Shown piece by piece: positions 1 through 8,045 of a stretch of DNA of 22,141 bases. The position numbers were made by a program, and so were the translations under genes. The stretch lies in the NCBI GenBank assembly GCA_031422195.1, contig JANOPZ010000147.1, positions 1 to 22,141 on the forward strand. Direction: 5' to 3'. This DNA is from JALOTE01 sp031422195 (GTDB taxonomy: Bacteria; Pseudomonadota; Alphaproteobacteria; Rhizobiales; Rhizobiaceae). The stretch's first letter is position 1, and the number at the start of each line of letters is the position of its first letter. The notes under the pieces were generated by a model. It saw nothing but the letters and a program-made list of their open reading frames with translations. It had not been told where the DNA came from and did no database searches.

Positions 1-31
1 GCAACACTCGCAGGACACATTCTGTGCGTAT

Positions 32-108
32 GCACCCATAGCTCAGCTGGATAGAGCACCAGACTACGAATCTGGGGGTCAGGAGTTCGAATCTCTTTGG
101 GTGCACCA
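32..108 (+). tRNA. tRNA-Arg (anticodon ACG)
   Basis: A complete 77-nt cloverleaf including encoded CCA. The acceptor arm GCACCCA pairs with TGGGTGC (98-104). The D stem is GCTC/GAGC. The anticodon stem CCAGA/TCTGG encloses the loop CTACGAA, giving anticodon ACG. The T stem AGGAG/CTCTT has one G-U pair around TTCGAAT, followed by discriminator A and CCA. The 3' end lies inside a 15-bp sequence repeated exactly at 1573-1587, so this gene is a plausible integration target. Confidence 0.96.
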
Positions 109-110
109 TT
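96..110 (+). repeat. Candidate left attachment repeat (tRNA 3' end)
   Basis: TTTGGGTGCACCATT covers the 3' acceptor strand, discriminator and CCA of the tRNA-Arg gene plus two bases. The identical 15-mer recurs in direct orientation at 1573-1587. A tRNA 3' end duplicated at the far side of a gene block is the usual footprint of site-specific integration. No integrase gene lies between the copies. Confidence 0.7.
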
Positions 111-279
111 TCTACCACCACTCCGTACACATCTGCGAACACTTGAAGCCCGCGCTGTTGGCTCTTGACGCCGGACCTGCAAGAGTCGTTCGAACGATAA
201 CCCCATCAAACTTATCCACGCGCACAATTTCTCGATTAGCATTTCGCAAAATACGCGCGATTAGCTAACGGGTTCAGCC

Positions 280-945
280 ATGTATAATTTCATGTCCGAG
301 CAATTTTTCGCTGCTGCTTTGCGGCTGAAATATGCGCTTAATACTGAAGATGAATTCGATTTTGCCGGCGCAGCGTTAACGGGTAAAACTCTTTTTGTCG
401 GTGAAGGCAATTTGAGCTTTGCACTTTGCATTGCTGAAAAGCTCGATAAATTGAGCAGAAAAGCAATCTGTGCAACGACTTTCGAGCTCAGTGATGAATG
501 GTCGAAGACAACAAAGTCTAATGCGCGCAAACTTTCTGGTCTTGGATGAAAAGTTATGGCCGGTGTAGATGCCCAAAAAATTGATATTCAATTTGGAACA
601 GCTGTTTTTGATCTTGTCGTATTTCAATTTCCCAATGTTGGAAGCAGGCAGCCAAAATACGGAAGAAATCCAAATCATATTCTTTTGAGACGGTTTTTAA
701 AAAGCGCGGCAAATGCCACCAAGGCTGGCAGACAAATATGTGTGACAACCATAAACAGCCCCTATTATGATGGTTCATTTTCGATTGATGAAGCAGCTCG
801 TTGGGCAGGTCTGCCAAAGCCTTTTGCGCATCGGTTCAATCCAAAACGGTTTCCAAATTATCACCACGTAAATACGAGTAACCAAGACGAAAGTGCTATT
901 GCCACCGCTGATAAGTTTGTAGCCTTTGTTTTTCAAAACAACTGA
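280..945 (+). pseudogene. DUF2431/BMT5-like Rossmann methyltransferase, interrupted by in-frame TGA
   Basis: Two same-frame open segments (280-549 and 556-945) read as one 221-residue protein split by TGA at 547-549. The first half has the SAM-binding motif LFVGEGNLSF typical of DUF2431 (family of yeast 25S rRNA uridine-N3 methyltransferase BMT5). The second half supplies the family's GVDA, FDLVVFQFPNVG and LLRRFLKSA motifs. The break falls in the short stretch before GVDA, where the family continues without a gap, so a nonsense mutation is the simplest explanation. The start is ATG 280 or ATG 292 in the same frame; no strong ribosome site is visible. The dioxygenase gene follows after 9 bp. 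A functional readthrough or separately translated halves cannot be excluded, but TGA is the ordinary stop of several other genes here. Confidence 0.75.
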
Positions 946-954
946 GTAATTGGC

Positions 955-1539
955 ATGCTTTCTGACCCAGTGGGCCCTGAACTTCCGTCAGGAATTTTAT
1001 ACGTGCCAAACTTCATCACCGAAGAGTTGGAAAACGCTGTTACTCAGCACCTTGATTCGGCAAACTGGAGCAACGACCTCAAACGCCGGGTGCAGCATTT
1101 TGGCTATCGCTATGATTACAAGGCCCGACGGATCGTATCTGACAGCTATCTTGGCCCGCTGCCGGAATGGTTGCAACTGGTTGCCAACTCACTGATGGCA
1201 TCAGGTTACACTTCAAAAATGCCCGACCAAGTTATCGCCAATGAATACCTGCCTGGTCAGGGGATAAGTGCTCATATTGATTGCGAGCCGTGTTTTGGGC
1301 CGGTTGTTGTGTCGCTTAGTTTGTTATCAAATTGCGAGATGGTTTTCCGCAACGTCGATAGTAGGGCAAGAGCGAGCATTATACTCGAACCCCGTTCTCT
1401 CGTGATTTTATCCGGCGAAAGCCGGTATCAGTGGACCCATGAAATCCCTGCCCGAAAATCCGATACGATTAACGGACGGCGCCATCTACGCGACCGCAGA
1501 ATTTCGCTGACGTTTCGCGAAGTGCTTTTTAGTGAATAA
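955..1539 (+). CDS. ALKBH8-like AlkB-family 2OG-Fe(II) dioxygenase
   Basis: This 194-residue protein is probably an oxidative demethylase or hydroxylase acting on nucleic acid. Visible motifs are the iron ligands H107-x-D109 and H162 and the 2-oxoglutarate-binding arginines R182 and R188, with the six-residue spacing found in AlkB. The segments RRVQHFGYRYDYK (45-57) and NEYLPGQGISAHID (96-109) resemble the AlkB domain of eukaryotic ALKBH8, which works on tRNA wobble uridine, more than E. coli AlkB. It lies 9 bp after the broken methyltransferase gene and just before the second copy of the tRNA 3' end, so it is probably the last gene of a small inserted cassette. Fold and chemistry are well supported; an RNA rather than DNA substrate is inferred. 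Confidence 0.88.
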   Translation: MLSDPVGPELPSGILYVPNFITEELENAVTQHLDSANWSNDLKRRVQHFGYRYDYKARRIVSDSYLGPLPEWLQLVANSLMASGYTSKMPDQVIANEYLPGQGISAHIDCEPCFGPVVVSLSLLSNCEMVFRNVDSRARASIILEPRSLVILSGESRYQWTHEIPARKSDTINGRRHLRDRRISLTFREVLFSE

Positions 1540-1572
1540 TTTCAATCACATACGTGTTCGCAGTTTCATTCA

Positions 1573-1587
1573 TTTGGGTGCACCATT
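1573..1587 (+). repeat. Candidate right attachment repeat (tRNA-Arg 3' end copy)
   Basis: An exact copy of the 15 bases at 96-110, found 34 bp after the dioxygenase stop. The rest of the tRNA is absent, so this is not a second tRNA gene. It probably marks the far junction of a segment inserted at the tRNA-Arg gene. Confidence 0.65.
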
Positions 1588-2276
1588 CTGACTTATTGAA
1601 AACAAACGCTTACCTATTTGAGTGGCTTTTACCCTGTCGCACGGCGCATTTTTAAACTCAGATTAAAACGGCAATTGCAGTGTTGTTGTCTTTTGTAAGC
1701 CTATAAAATTTTTTACTCATTGGTTTATTATATCTCTTTGCAATGAACGTGACAGTCTGAGGCCAAGGTAAAATACTCAGAAACATACCTAAAAACGGTT
1801 TTTAAGACCTGTCATATGATTCTGGGTTTTTCGATCCCATAAAATTTGGTCCGTTTTTGTTTTCTGTGACCCACGACTTGGTCGCGTTTCTTTCCAGTGA
1901 ATTTTCATCGGTAAACGAAGTCGGTGTGCACGCCGCATTCAAGCCTAGAAATTGTCGATTTGGCTCTACCAAACAATAGCAAATCAAAAATGAGCTAATT
2001 TGTCTTAGGCAAAATAAAAGCGTTTCAGTTCAAACAGAGAAAGTTCGCCAGACTGAATTACACTAAATTACTTGGCCAAACCACAAAGTGCTAACGGCGA
2101 AAACCTTCCCGATCCGGTTAACAGCAATGAATCGGGTCTGGCTTAAGATAGCAAATGACAGATGAATAAGGGGCATTGGAGTGACTGAAGTTTCACTTAG
2201 ACCCATTTGCCTTTTGGGCTTACCGCTAAGCGGCCATCAACACTTGACATCGAATTACGCAAGGTCAGCTTCCAAT
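1588..2276. other. Gene-free AT-rich intergenic region
   Basis: About 690 bp between the right repeat and the first promoter of the sugar locus, with no credible gene. The one open frame on the minus strand (1802-1987) starts with TTG and has no recognisable motif. The region holds a 15-bp palindrome TAAAAACGGTTTTTA at 1790-1804 and a short one, CCGCTAAGCGG, at 2223-2233. Neither can be assigned. It may contain decayed ends of the inserted segment and upstream control sites of the transporter operon. Confidence 0.5.
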
Positions 2277-2306
2277 TTGACAAATAAACTATATATTATA
2301 TATACA
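2277..2306 (+). promoter_or_regulatory. Predicted sigma-70-type promoter of transporter operon 1
   Basis: A perfect -35 TTGACA at 2277-2282 is followed by AT-rich -10 candidates: TATATA at 2299-2304 (16-bp spacer) or TATACA at 2301-2306 (18-bp spacer). It is about 40 bp upstream of the ATG at 2346, which has the ribosome site AAGGGGAG. A palindrome overlaps the -10 region. Confidence 0.6.
2290..2306 (+). promoter_or_regulatory. Candidate GntR/FCD operator, copy 1
   Basis: TATATATTATATATACA overlaps the -10 of the promoter. It matches 15 of 17 bases with TGTATTTTATATATACA at 21694-21710, which overlaps the -10 of the other transporter operon. GntR proteins with FCD domains often bind short AT-rich palindromes, and such a regulator is encoded at 14392-15138. 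The link to that regulator is inferred. Confidence 0.5.
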
Positions 2307-2313
2307 ATTTAGC

Positions 2314-2330
2314 ACAGCGGTATTCGCTGT
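2314..2330 (+). promoter_or_regulatory. Palindrome in the leader of operon 1
   Basis: ACAGCG-GTATT-CGCTGT has perfect 6-bp arms. It lies at or just after the expected transcription start and ends 15 bp before the start codon. It could be a second operator or a small leader hairpin. Confidence 0.35.
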
Positions 2331-2345
2331 TTAAGGGGAGATCTC

Positions 2346-3554
2346 ATGAGCACTAAAAGTATCTTGCGACACTCGTCAGCCTTGTTGGCCGTCAGCTGTG
2401 TAATATTTGCATCGGCAGTTACCGCTCACGGCGCGTGTCTTTCGCCAGACGCGGCAATAACCCCGGCAGCAATCGCAGACGTGGTCAAGGAACTGCCGGA
2501 AGCCATTCGGGGCGATTTTGCCGGCTATGGCAGCCCTGTTGTGGCCAGTCCATATCGTGAGTTTGTATCTGACGCCGAAAAACCGTGGGTGGTAGGATAT
2601 AGTAACTCATTTTCTGGAAATGCCTGGCGGGCGGGTGCATTGGCCAGCTTAGAAAGCTCTATGGAGACTTACCGGGCCAAGGGCTTGGTCGGTGAACTTA
2701 TTGTCACAGATTCAAACGGAAACATCACAACGCAAATCCAACAGATGCGGTCCCTCATTCAGCGGGATGTTGATTTGATTATCTCTATTCCAGGATCGCC
2801 AACGGCGATGAATGATGTGATTGAAGAGGCTTTTAAGGCAGGCATCCCAGTTGTCACGCTGGCTTCTCCGGTAACGTCTCCTTATGCCATTAATGTTGAC
2901 GTCAATGGTTATTTGTATGCCAGAACGACGGCACTTGGGTTGGCGACATTGCTGGGCGGCGCCGGAAGTATTGTCGCTATTCATGGCATACCGGGAACTT
3001 CCGGAAGCGAACTGTTTAAAAGCGGTGCAGATTCCATTTTTGCTGGCTGCCCTGATATAAAAATCATGGCGGAATTGACAGGTGAATGGAGCAATTCGGT
3101 CGCACAAACGGCGCTGGTTCAATGGTTAACCAGCAATCCTGCCCGGGTTGACGGAGTTTGGCAGCAAGGTTCAATGTTTATGGGAACCGTCCAAGCCCTT
3201 CAGCAGGCAGGACGTAAGCTGGTGCCGGTTGTTCTGGGCAATCCCGATCAGAACGCCCTTGCGTTTTGGCGCGACAATCTTCCCAATGGGTTTAGCACTG
3301 TTGGAACCGCAAACCCTCCCGGCGCGGGAATGGCACTTTCTCTGGATGCTGGCCTCAGAGTCCTCATGGGCCAAGGATTGAAAGTGAGTAACATTGTTGT
3401 TGCACCACCGCTTATTGATGACGCAAAGTTGGCAGATTGGGTAAAACCGGAGTTTACGCTTGAATCAACCGGGGTCGGCGAGCCTGCACCTGGAACGTGG
3501 CTGCCGGTTGGCGATCTTGATGCCTATTTCCTCAATCCCGGCGCAATCCAATAA
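2346..3554 (+). CDS. Sugar ABC transporter periplasmic binding protein (Peripla_BP_4 type)
   Basis: A 402-residue secreted protein that would capture a sugar and deliver it to the importer encoded downstream. Residues 1-27 form a signal peptide: basic start, hydrophobic stretch, cleavage near AVTA. The mature part has the type-I binding-protein pattern: WVVGYSNSFSGNAWR near residue 80, VDLIISIPGSPTAMNDVIEEAFKAGIPVVTLASP in the first-lobe core, a VDGVWQQGS segment, and a VVLGNPD hinge segment. It is longer than RbsB (about 300), mainly from about 50 extra residues before the first strand. It is the first gene of the operon, with promoter and operator directly upstream and a hairpin before the ATPase gene. 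The ligand cannot be read from the sequence; the linked enzymes suggest an aldose or aldonic lactone. Confidence 0.9.
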   Translation: MSTKSILRHSSALLAVSCVIFASAVTAHGACLSPDAAITPAAIADVVKELPEAIRGDFAGYGSPVVASPYREFVSDAEKPWVVGYSNSFSGNAWRAGALASLESSMETYRAKGLVGELIVTDSNGNITTQIQQMRSLIQRDVDLIISIPGSPTAMNDVIEEAFKAGIPVVTLASPVTSPYAINVDVNGYLYARTTALGLATLLGGAGSIVAIHGIPGTSGSELFKSGADSIFAGCPDIKIMAELTGEWSNSVAQTALVQWLTSNPARVDGVWQQGSMFMGTVQALQQAGRKLVPVVLGNPDQNALAFWRDNLPNGFSTVGTANPPGAGMALSLDAGLRVLMGQGLKVSNIVVAPPLIDDAKLADWVKPEFTLESTGVGEPAPGTWLPVGDLDAYFLNPGAIQ

Positions 3555-3565
3555 AAATCGAAATG

Positions 3566-3595
3566 GCCTGCCGGCCTTGTGCAGGTTTGGCAGGC
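3566..3595 (+). promoter_or_regulatory. Hairpin between binding-protein and ATPase genes
   Basis: GCCTGCC (3566-3572) pairs with GGCAGGC (3589-3595) in the 63-bp gap after the binding-protein stop. No U-run follows, so it is probably not a strong terminator. A hairpin here is typical of transporter operons, where it stabilises the binding-protein mRNA and lowers downstream expression. Confidence 0.5.
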
Positions 3596-3617
3596 TCATT
3601 TGCTTGAGGGGATTTGA

Positions 3618-5132
3618 ATGGGTGCACCTTCGCCATCTTCAGATATGCTATTGGTTGCTTCTTCATTAAAGCGAACCTTTGGCGCAACCGTAGCGCTATC
3701 TGAATGCTCAATGTCCGTTACACGTGGATCAACCCATGCCGTAATTGGGGAAAATGGCAGCGGCAAATCCACATTGGTCAAAATACTCAGTGGTGCTCTC
3801 GCACAAAATAGCGGAAGCATTCACTTTTGCGGGCTGCAACGACCGCAGAGATTTAATATAGAAAAAGCAAGAGCGTCAGGGGTTGCAACAGTCTTTCAAG
3901 AAATCTTGATTCTGGAAGAATTATCGGTTCTCGATAACATCTGGCTTGGCCATCACACTTTGTGCCGAGAATACCTGTCACGGGCTGAAAGAGCCGAAAT
4001 CGCAAGCGATGTTCTGGGCAAGCTGATGGGATCCGCTGCTCCAAAATTGGGTGATCTGGCAAAATCTTTGGATCTGGGAACCCGCCAAGCTGTCACCATA
4101 GCGCGGTCGCTTGTGCTCAAACCAAAGTTGCTGATCCTTGATGAGGCGACATCTGCACTTGATATCCGCACCCGTGACCGGTTGTTTGAAGAAGTAGCCG
4201 CCATGACGGCCATTGGCCAAAGTGTGCTGCTCATCACCCATAAAATGGACGAAATCGCTATTTTGGCGGATGAAGTTTCTGTTCTGCGCGATGGCGTTGT
4301 GGTGAGGACATTACCTGTTTCAGACGCCACACCAAAAGAAATGCTTGCGCTGATGTCAGGGCGCAATCAAACCGAGCAACGCTTTGGGTCTTCTAAAGAC
4401 GCTCGACATATTGCCCTTAATGCAACGAAAATCGTCCTAAAACCAACTGCAAAACCGTTTTCAATTGAAATTCTTGCGGGCGAAGTGCTTGGACTTGCCA
4501 GTCTTGAAGGACATGGCGGCGATCTTTTCACAAAAGCTTTGAGCGGATTACACCGGCCGGTTTCAGGCGATCTGGTCAACAAAGACAGCAAGCCGCTGAT
4601 ACGCCGACGCGATTTTGTTGCCGCTAAAATTGCGTATGTGCCGCGGGATCGCAAATCAGAAGGCATATTTGCTGGCCTGTCGCTGCTGGATAATTTTGCA
4701 ATCAGCACGCTGGGCGTGGACGCTCGCGCGGCAGTGGTTGTTCAATCTGCGGTTCGCAAACGGTTTGCGGGTTTTGCAAGCAAAGTTTCGTTGAAGTTCA
4801 AAAACGCATATCAACCGATCAAACAGCTAAGCGGCGGCAATCAACAAAAAATCATTCTGGCGCGGGCAGTGGAAACCGGGCCTCGCGTGCTGGTGCTGAA
4901 TGATCCGACGCGCGGCGTCGACCAAACGACAAAATTCCAAATACACTCCGAACTGCGGGCACTGACCGCCAAGGGCGTTGCAATCGTGATCCACTCAACC
5001 GAGGTAGCAGAGCTCATCTCTGTCTGTGACCGTGTTGCCGTATTCCATGCCAATGAACTGTATCAAGTTCTTGAGGATCGAAACTTGCTGGCCGGTAAGG
5101 TTGTCGAAGGTATGTTTGGACGGGCGGCTTAA
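3618..5132 (+). CDS. Sugar ABC transporter ATP-binding protein (RbsA/AraG type, two domains)
   Basis: A 504-residue cytoplasmic ATPase with two tandem nucleotide-binding domains, powering import with the next two membrane proteins. Domain 1 has Walker A GENGSGKST (44-52), the variant signature LDLGTRQ and Walker B LLILDEATSALD. Domain 2 has the loosened P-loop usual for this family (LEGHGGD) and the signature LSGGNQQ. Its Walker B reads VLVLNDPTRGVD: the usual D-E pair is N428-D429, so ATP hydrolysis at that site is doubtful. The ATG follows GAGGGG. The stop overlaps the next start (TAATG). Domain architecture is certain, substrate is not. Confidence 0.93.
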   Translation: MGAPSPSSDMLLVASSLKRTFGATVALSECSMSVTRGSTHAVIGENGSGKSTLVKILSGALAQNSGSIHFCGLQRPQRFNIEKARASGVATVFQEILILEELSVLDNIWLGHHTLCREYLSRAERAEIASDVLGKLMGSAAPKLGDLAKSLDLGTRQAVTIARSLVLKPKLLILDEATSALDIRTRDRLFEEVAAMTAIGQSVLLITHKMDEIAILADEVSVLRDGVVVRTLPVSDATPKEMLALMSGRNQTEQRFGSSKDARHIALNATKIVLKPTAKPFSIEILAGEVLGLASLEGHGGDLFTKALSGLHRPVSGDLVNKDSKPLIRRRDFVAAKIAYVPRDRKSEGIFAGLSLLDNFAISTLGVDARAAVVVQSAVRKRFAGFASKVSLKFKNAYQPIKQLSGGNQQKIILARAVETGPRVLVLNDPTRGVDQTTKFQIHSELRALTAKGVAIVIHSTEVAELISVCDRVAVFHANELYQVLEDRNLLAGKVVEGMFGRAA

Positions 5133-6088
5133 TGCGCCGATTGCAAAACTTCCAGCTTTCGCGTCTGGCATCGTGGAGCTTTCTGTGCGGGCTTTTGGTC
5201 GTCAACCTCATCATCAGCCCCTATATGCTAAAGCCGACAGTCATTGTCGGTATGCTGTCTATCGCTATGCCACTGATGTTGGGCGCTATGGCTGTAACGC
5301 CTTCCATTTTGTCCGGCGGCGGGGGCATTGATCTTTCAATTGGTCCCCTCATGGGCTTCATCAACATTGTATTGGTGACGCAGCTTGGTGGCAACGTTCC
5401 GGCAATCACGGCCATCATCATTTTGATGCTGATTGGCGCTGCTATTGGCGGATTCAACGGATTTTTAGTTGCAATCATTCGCGTGCAGCCCATTGTGGCG
5501 ACACTTGGCACCTATCTCATTTTAAGTGGAATTAACCTTTGGTTGCTGCCAATTCCCATTGGTCCGGCACCAGATTGGGTGCTCATTTTATCGCGGTCAG
5601 TGCTTGGTATTCCCGGCGCTATCCTGCTGATGTTGATACCGGCTTGCATCTGGCTCGCGCTGCTTTGCACGCCCTTTGTACGAACCTTGCTTGCTGTTGG
5701 CGGCGATGACCGGGTAGCCTTTTCCGTTGGTGTAAATGTGTCATTGGCGCGCATTTTGGCCTACGCGCTTGGTGGCCTGATCGCAGCAATCGCAGGCATT
5801 GCTTTGACCGCAGCCATCCAGTCTGCTGATGCATCGGTTGGCCCGCCGTTTACCTTGCAGGTGATTACCGCAGCAGCCTTGGGTGGTATCAGTCTTGCGG
5901 GTGGGCGCGGTGGCATGCTGAACGGCATCCAAGGCGCGCTGAGCCTTTTTCTCATCCAAACACTTTTAACCGATCTTGGTGTCTCCATTTACTGGCAACA
6001 AATTTGCTTTGGCACCACGCTGTTGGTCGCTCTCATTCTAAATTCAAATGCAACCAATTATTTCAAACTGAACCGGACTGGAAAATGA
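5132..6088 (+). CDS. Sugar ABC transporter permease 1 (RbsC/AraH type)
   Basis: A 318-residue inner-membrane protein with about eight to ten hydrophobic segments and the BPD_transp_2 hallmark GGGGIDLSIGPLMGF near residue 63, plus the conserved LGGISLAGGRGG near residue 250. It begins on the ATPase stop (TAATG) and ends with an ATGA overlap into the second permease, so translation of the three is probably coupled. Because the next gene is a different permease of the same family, the channel is probably a heterodimer rather than the homodimer usual for RbsC. Confidence 0.93.
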   Translation: MRRLQNFQLSRLASWSFLCGLLVVNLIISPYMLKPTVIVGMLSIAMPLMLGAMAVTPSILSGGGGIDLSIGPLMGFINIVLVTQLGGNVPAITAIIILMLIGAAIGGFNGFLVAIIRVQPIVATLGTYLILSGINLWLLPIPIGPAPDWVLILSRSVLGIPGAILLMLIPACIWLALLCTPFVRTLLAVGGDDRVAFSVGVNVSLARILAYALGGLIAAIAGIALTAAIQSADASVGPPFTLQVITAAALGGISLAGGRGGMLNGIQGALSLFLIQTLLTDLGVSIYWQQICFGTTLLVALILNSNATNYFKLNRTGK

Positions 6089-7047
6089 ACCTCCAAGGCC
6101 ACAGCTTGACCGAGACAGCATGGCCGCAAGTTATGGCCATTATCTTGCTCTTCATTCTCGGTACAGCGCTAATCAATGGTTATTCCAGCAGCAACAATTT
6201 GGTATCCATTCTTGTATTTTCCAGCTTTGTTGCCATAGCCGCATCAGGACAAACCACAGTTGCCCTGTTGGGCGGAATAGATTTGTCGATACCGGCCGTA
6301 ATGGGTTTGGCCAATGTTCTAACAGCGTCTCTGTCCAGCCAAGGCTGGCCATTTTGGCTGGTGTTACTGGTAATTTTTGCGTTCGCACTGGTGATCGGAT
6401 CTATTAACGGGCTGCTTTCCAAAGCATTGAACATTAATTCGCTGATAGTGACACTTGCAACCGGAGCCATCGTAGGAGGCGCAATTCTGGCTTGGACCGG
6501 AGGCACGCCAACGGGCTCTGCGCCAAAATGGCTTACCGGTTTTGTAGCGCCTTCAGGAACCTTTTTCGGGTTTCCAGTGCCCGGTGTGTTGATATTCTGG
6601 GCGCTATTCAGTGCGGTTTGGCTCTTTGCATTGCACAACACCATCTTTGGCAAATGGATTTATGCAACAGGCTCAAGCCCGGTCGCAGCAAGCATTGCCA
6701 GTGTGCCAACCATATGGGTCTGGGTCGTGACATTTGCTTTTAGTGCCTGCGGTGCAGCCATTGCGGGTGTCTTGCTGGCAGGCTTTACCAGCCAAGGCGA
6801 CGTGCGCGTTGCGGCACCCTACTTGTTCAGCACGGTTGCTTGCGTGGTTATCGGCGGCACCTCGCTGGTTGGCGCTCGCGGCGGGTATGGGCGCACTATT
6901 TTGGGTGCAATAATACTCACCCAAATGACCTCAATGTTGATCGCGCTCGGCCTCAACACCTCTTTGCAGCAAGCTATATTAGGCGGCCTGATCATAGTGG
7001 TCGTCGCTTCTTATGGCCGTGATGCGTCTGTTGCTGATCGCCTCTGA
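6085..7047 (+). CDS. Sugar ABC transporter permease 2 (RbsC/AraH type)
   Basis: A 320-residue membrane protein with the family hallmark LLGGIDLSIPAVMG near residue 64 and IGGTSLVGARGGYG near residue 258. I chose ATG 6085 because it overlaps the previous stop as ATGA and puts the first membrane segment near the N-terminus. An in-frame ATG at 6004 would only add translation of the end of permease 1. It has clear family motifs but diverges from permease 1 along most of its length, so the pair is not a recent tandem copy. Confidence 0.92.
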   Translation: MNLQGHSLTETAWPQVMAIILLFILGTALINGYSSSNNLVSILVFSSFVAIAASGQTTVALLGGIDLSIPAVMGLANVLTASLSSQGWPFWLVLLVIFAFALVIGSINGLLSKALNINSLIVTLATGAIVGGAILAWTGGTPTGSAPKWLTGFVAPSGTFFGFPVPGVLIFWALFSAVWLFALHNTIFGKWIYATGSSPVAASIASVPTIWVWVVTFAFSACGAAIAGVLLAGFTSQGDVRVAAPYLFSTVACVVIGGTSLVGARGGYGRTILGAIILTQMTSMLIALGLNTSLQQAILGGLIIVVVASYGRDASVADRL

Positions 7048-7065
7048 TAGTCGAAAGGAGATAAA

Positions 7066-7953
7066 ATGAGACCCTTCGTTGACGCCCATCATCATTTTTG
7101 GGATTTAAGCCTGCCAGGGTATAATTTTTGGAAGGTCTACCGCTCATCGGAATTAGCGCAATTAAAGGCCAGTATGGAAGGTGTGCTTGGGCCGTATGAG
7201 ACCATTTGCCAAGACTTTTTACCCGCAGACCTTGCGCGCATCGGTAAGCCCATAGGCCTGCAAAAGAGCGTGCATATCGAGACAACATCACCCGGCGAGT
7301 GGCTGGTTGAAGCAAATTGGATAGAAACGCTCCACAAAGCCACAGGTTATCCCGGCGCCCATATTGCAGCATGCAATCTCACTGAAGCAGGACTTGAAGC
7401 CCGGATTGCACAATTGAAACGTAACTCCACCTTCCGCGGCATCCGGTCGATAACATTCATCGATTCAGCATTGCTCTACAAACAGGAATTTTGGGATGGT
7501 CTAGCAGTTTTGGAGGCGCATGATCTCATTCTGGATGCAGACTTTGATTGGACGGTTTTTCCGGTCCTGAGCGAGATCGCAAGAACATTTCCAAAATTGA
7601 GAATTGTGCTTGGCCATGCCGGCTTTCCTAAATTCAGAACAGATTTGTATTTTTCATTTTGGGCCAAAGCGCTGAAACAACTTGCAGCCCATGATCAACT
7701 TTATTGCAAAATTTCCGGTTTCGGCATGGTTGATCACAATTGGAGCAAAGCCAGCATTCGCCCATGGGTCGACATGACGATTGCATGTTTTGGCCCTGAA
7801 CGCGTGATGTTTGGCAGCAACTGGCCTGTTGATTCGCTATTCAGCACCTACAAAGAGCTTTGGGATGCCTATTTTCAACTGACAGCGGGTTTTTCTGACG
7901 CGGATCAAAATGCGATGTTTGTTAAAAACGCCGAGCAATTTTATCGAATTTAG
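7066..7953 (+). CDS. Amidohydrolase_2 family (COG3618) putative sugar lactonase
   Basis: A 295-residue TIM-barrel hydrolase of the L-fucono/L-rhamnono-lactonase group, which opens sugar lactones or related cyclic esters in the cytoplasm. It starts with the metal motif DAHHHFW (H8-x-H10). The later VLGHAGFPK and the C-terminal FGSNWPVD, with the barrel-end aspartate, are typical of COG3618. A good ribosome site (AAGGAG) precedes the ATG, 18 bp after permease 2, so it is the last gene of transporter operon 1. A lactonase would follow the C1 dehydrogenase encoded at 12444-13244. A second, unrelated lactonase lies at 17084-18019. Family is well supported; the exact lactone is unknown. Confidence 0.85.
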   Translation: MRPFVDAHHHFWDLSLPGYNFWKVYRSSELAQLKASMEGVLGPYETICQDFLPADLARIGKPIGLQKSVHIETTSPGEWLVEANWIETLHKATGYPGAHIAACNLTEAGLEARIAQLKRNSTFRGIRSITFIDSALLYKQEFWDGLAVLEAHDLILDADFDWTVFPVLSEIARTFPKLRIVLGHAGFPKFRTDLYFSFWAKALKQLAAHDQLYCKISGFGMVDHNWSKASIRPWVDMTIACFGPERVMFGSNWPVDSLFSTYKELWDAYFQLTAGFSDADQNAMFVKNAEQFYRI

Positions 7954-7980
7954 AGCGTTGCGAAAAATGTCGCGGCGTTC
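7953..7980 (+). terminator. Hairpin between convergent operons
   Basis: GAGCGTTGCG pairs with CGCGGCGTTC across an 8-nt loop, a 10-bp stem with three G-U pairs, starting at the last base of the amidohydrolase stop codon. Only a short T-rich run (TTTC) follows on the plus strand. It lies in the gap before the convergent minus-strand operon ending at 8046, so it may serve as a weak terminator for operon 1. Confidence 0.45.
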
Positions 7981-8045
7981 TTTCATGCTGAAAAGGTGAC
8001 CAGCTGATCTCGCGCCACACAAAATCTGGCCCCAAGCTTAACGCC

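Noticed and set aside
547..549. Selenocysteine or reassigned TGA in the methyltransferase
   Set aside because: TGA ends several intact genes here, no hairpin resembling a SECIS is obvious after it, and the family has no selenocysteine at this place. Nonsense mutation is simpler.
1802..1987. 61-codon minus-strand open frame in the left intergenic region
   Set aside because: It starts with TTG, has no ribosome site and no recognisable motif, and lies in AT-rich intergenic DNA.
2009..2028. LacI-like AAAGCGTTT sequence in the left intergenic region
   Set aside because: It matches only about 10 of 14 positions of a LacI-type consensus, too weak for an AT-rich region.
6004..6084. Upstream start for permease 2
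   Set aside because: The added residues translate the end of permease 1 in another frame. ATG 6085 gives the usual ATGA overlap and a normal N-terminus.
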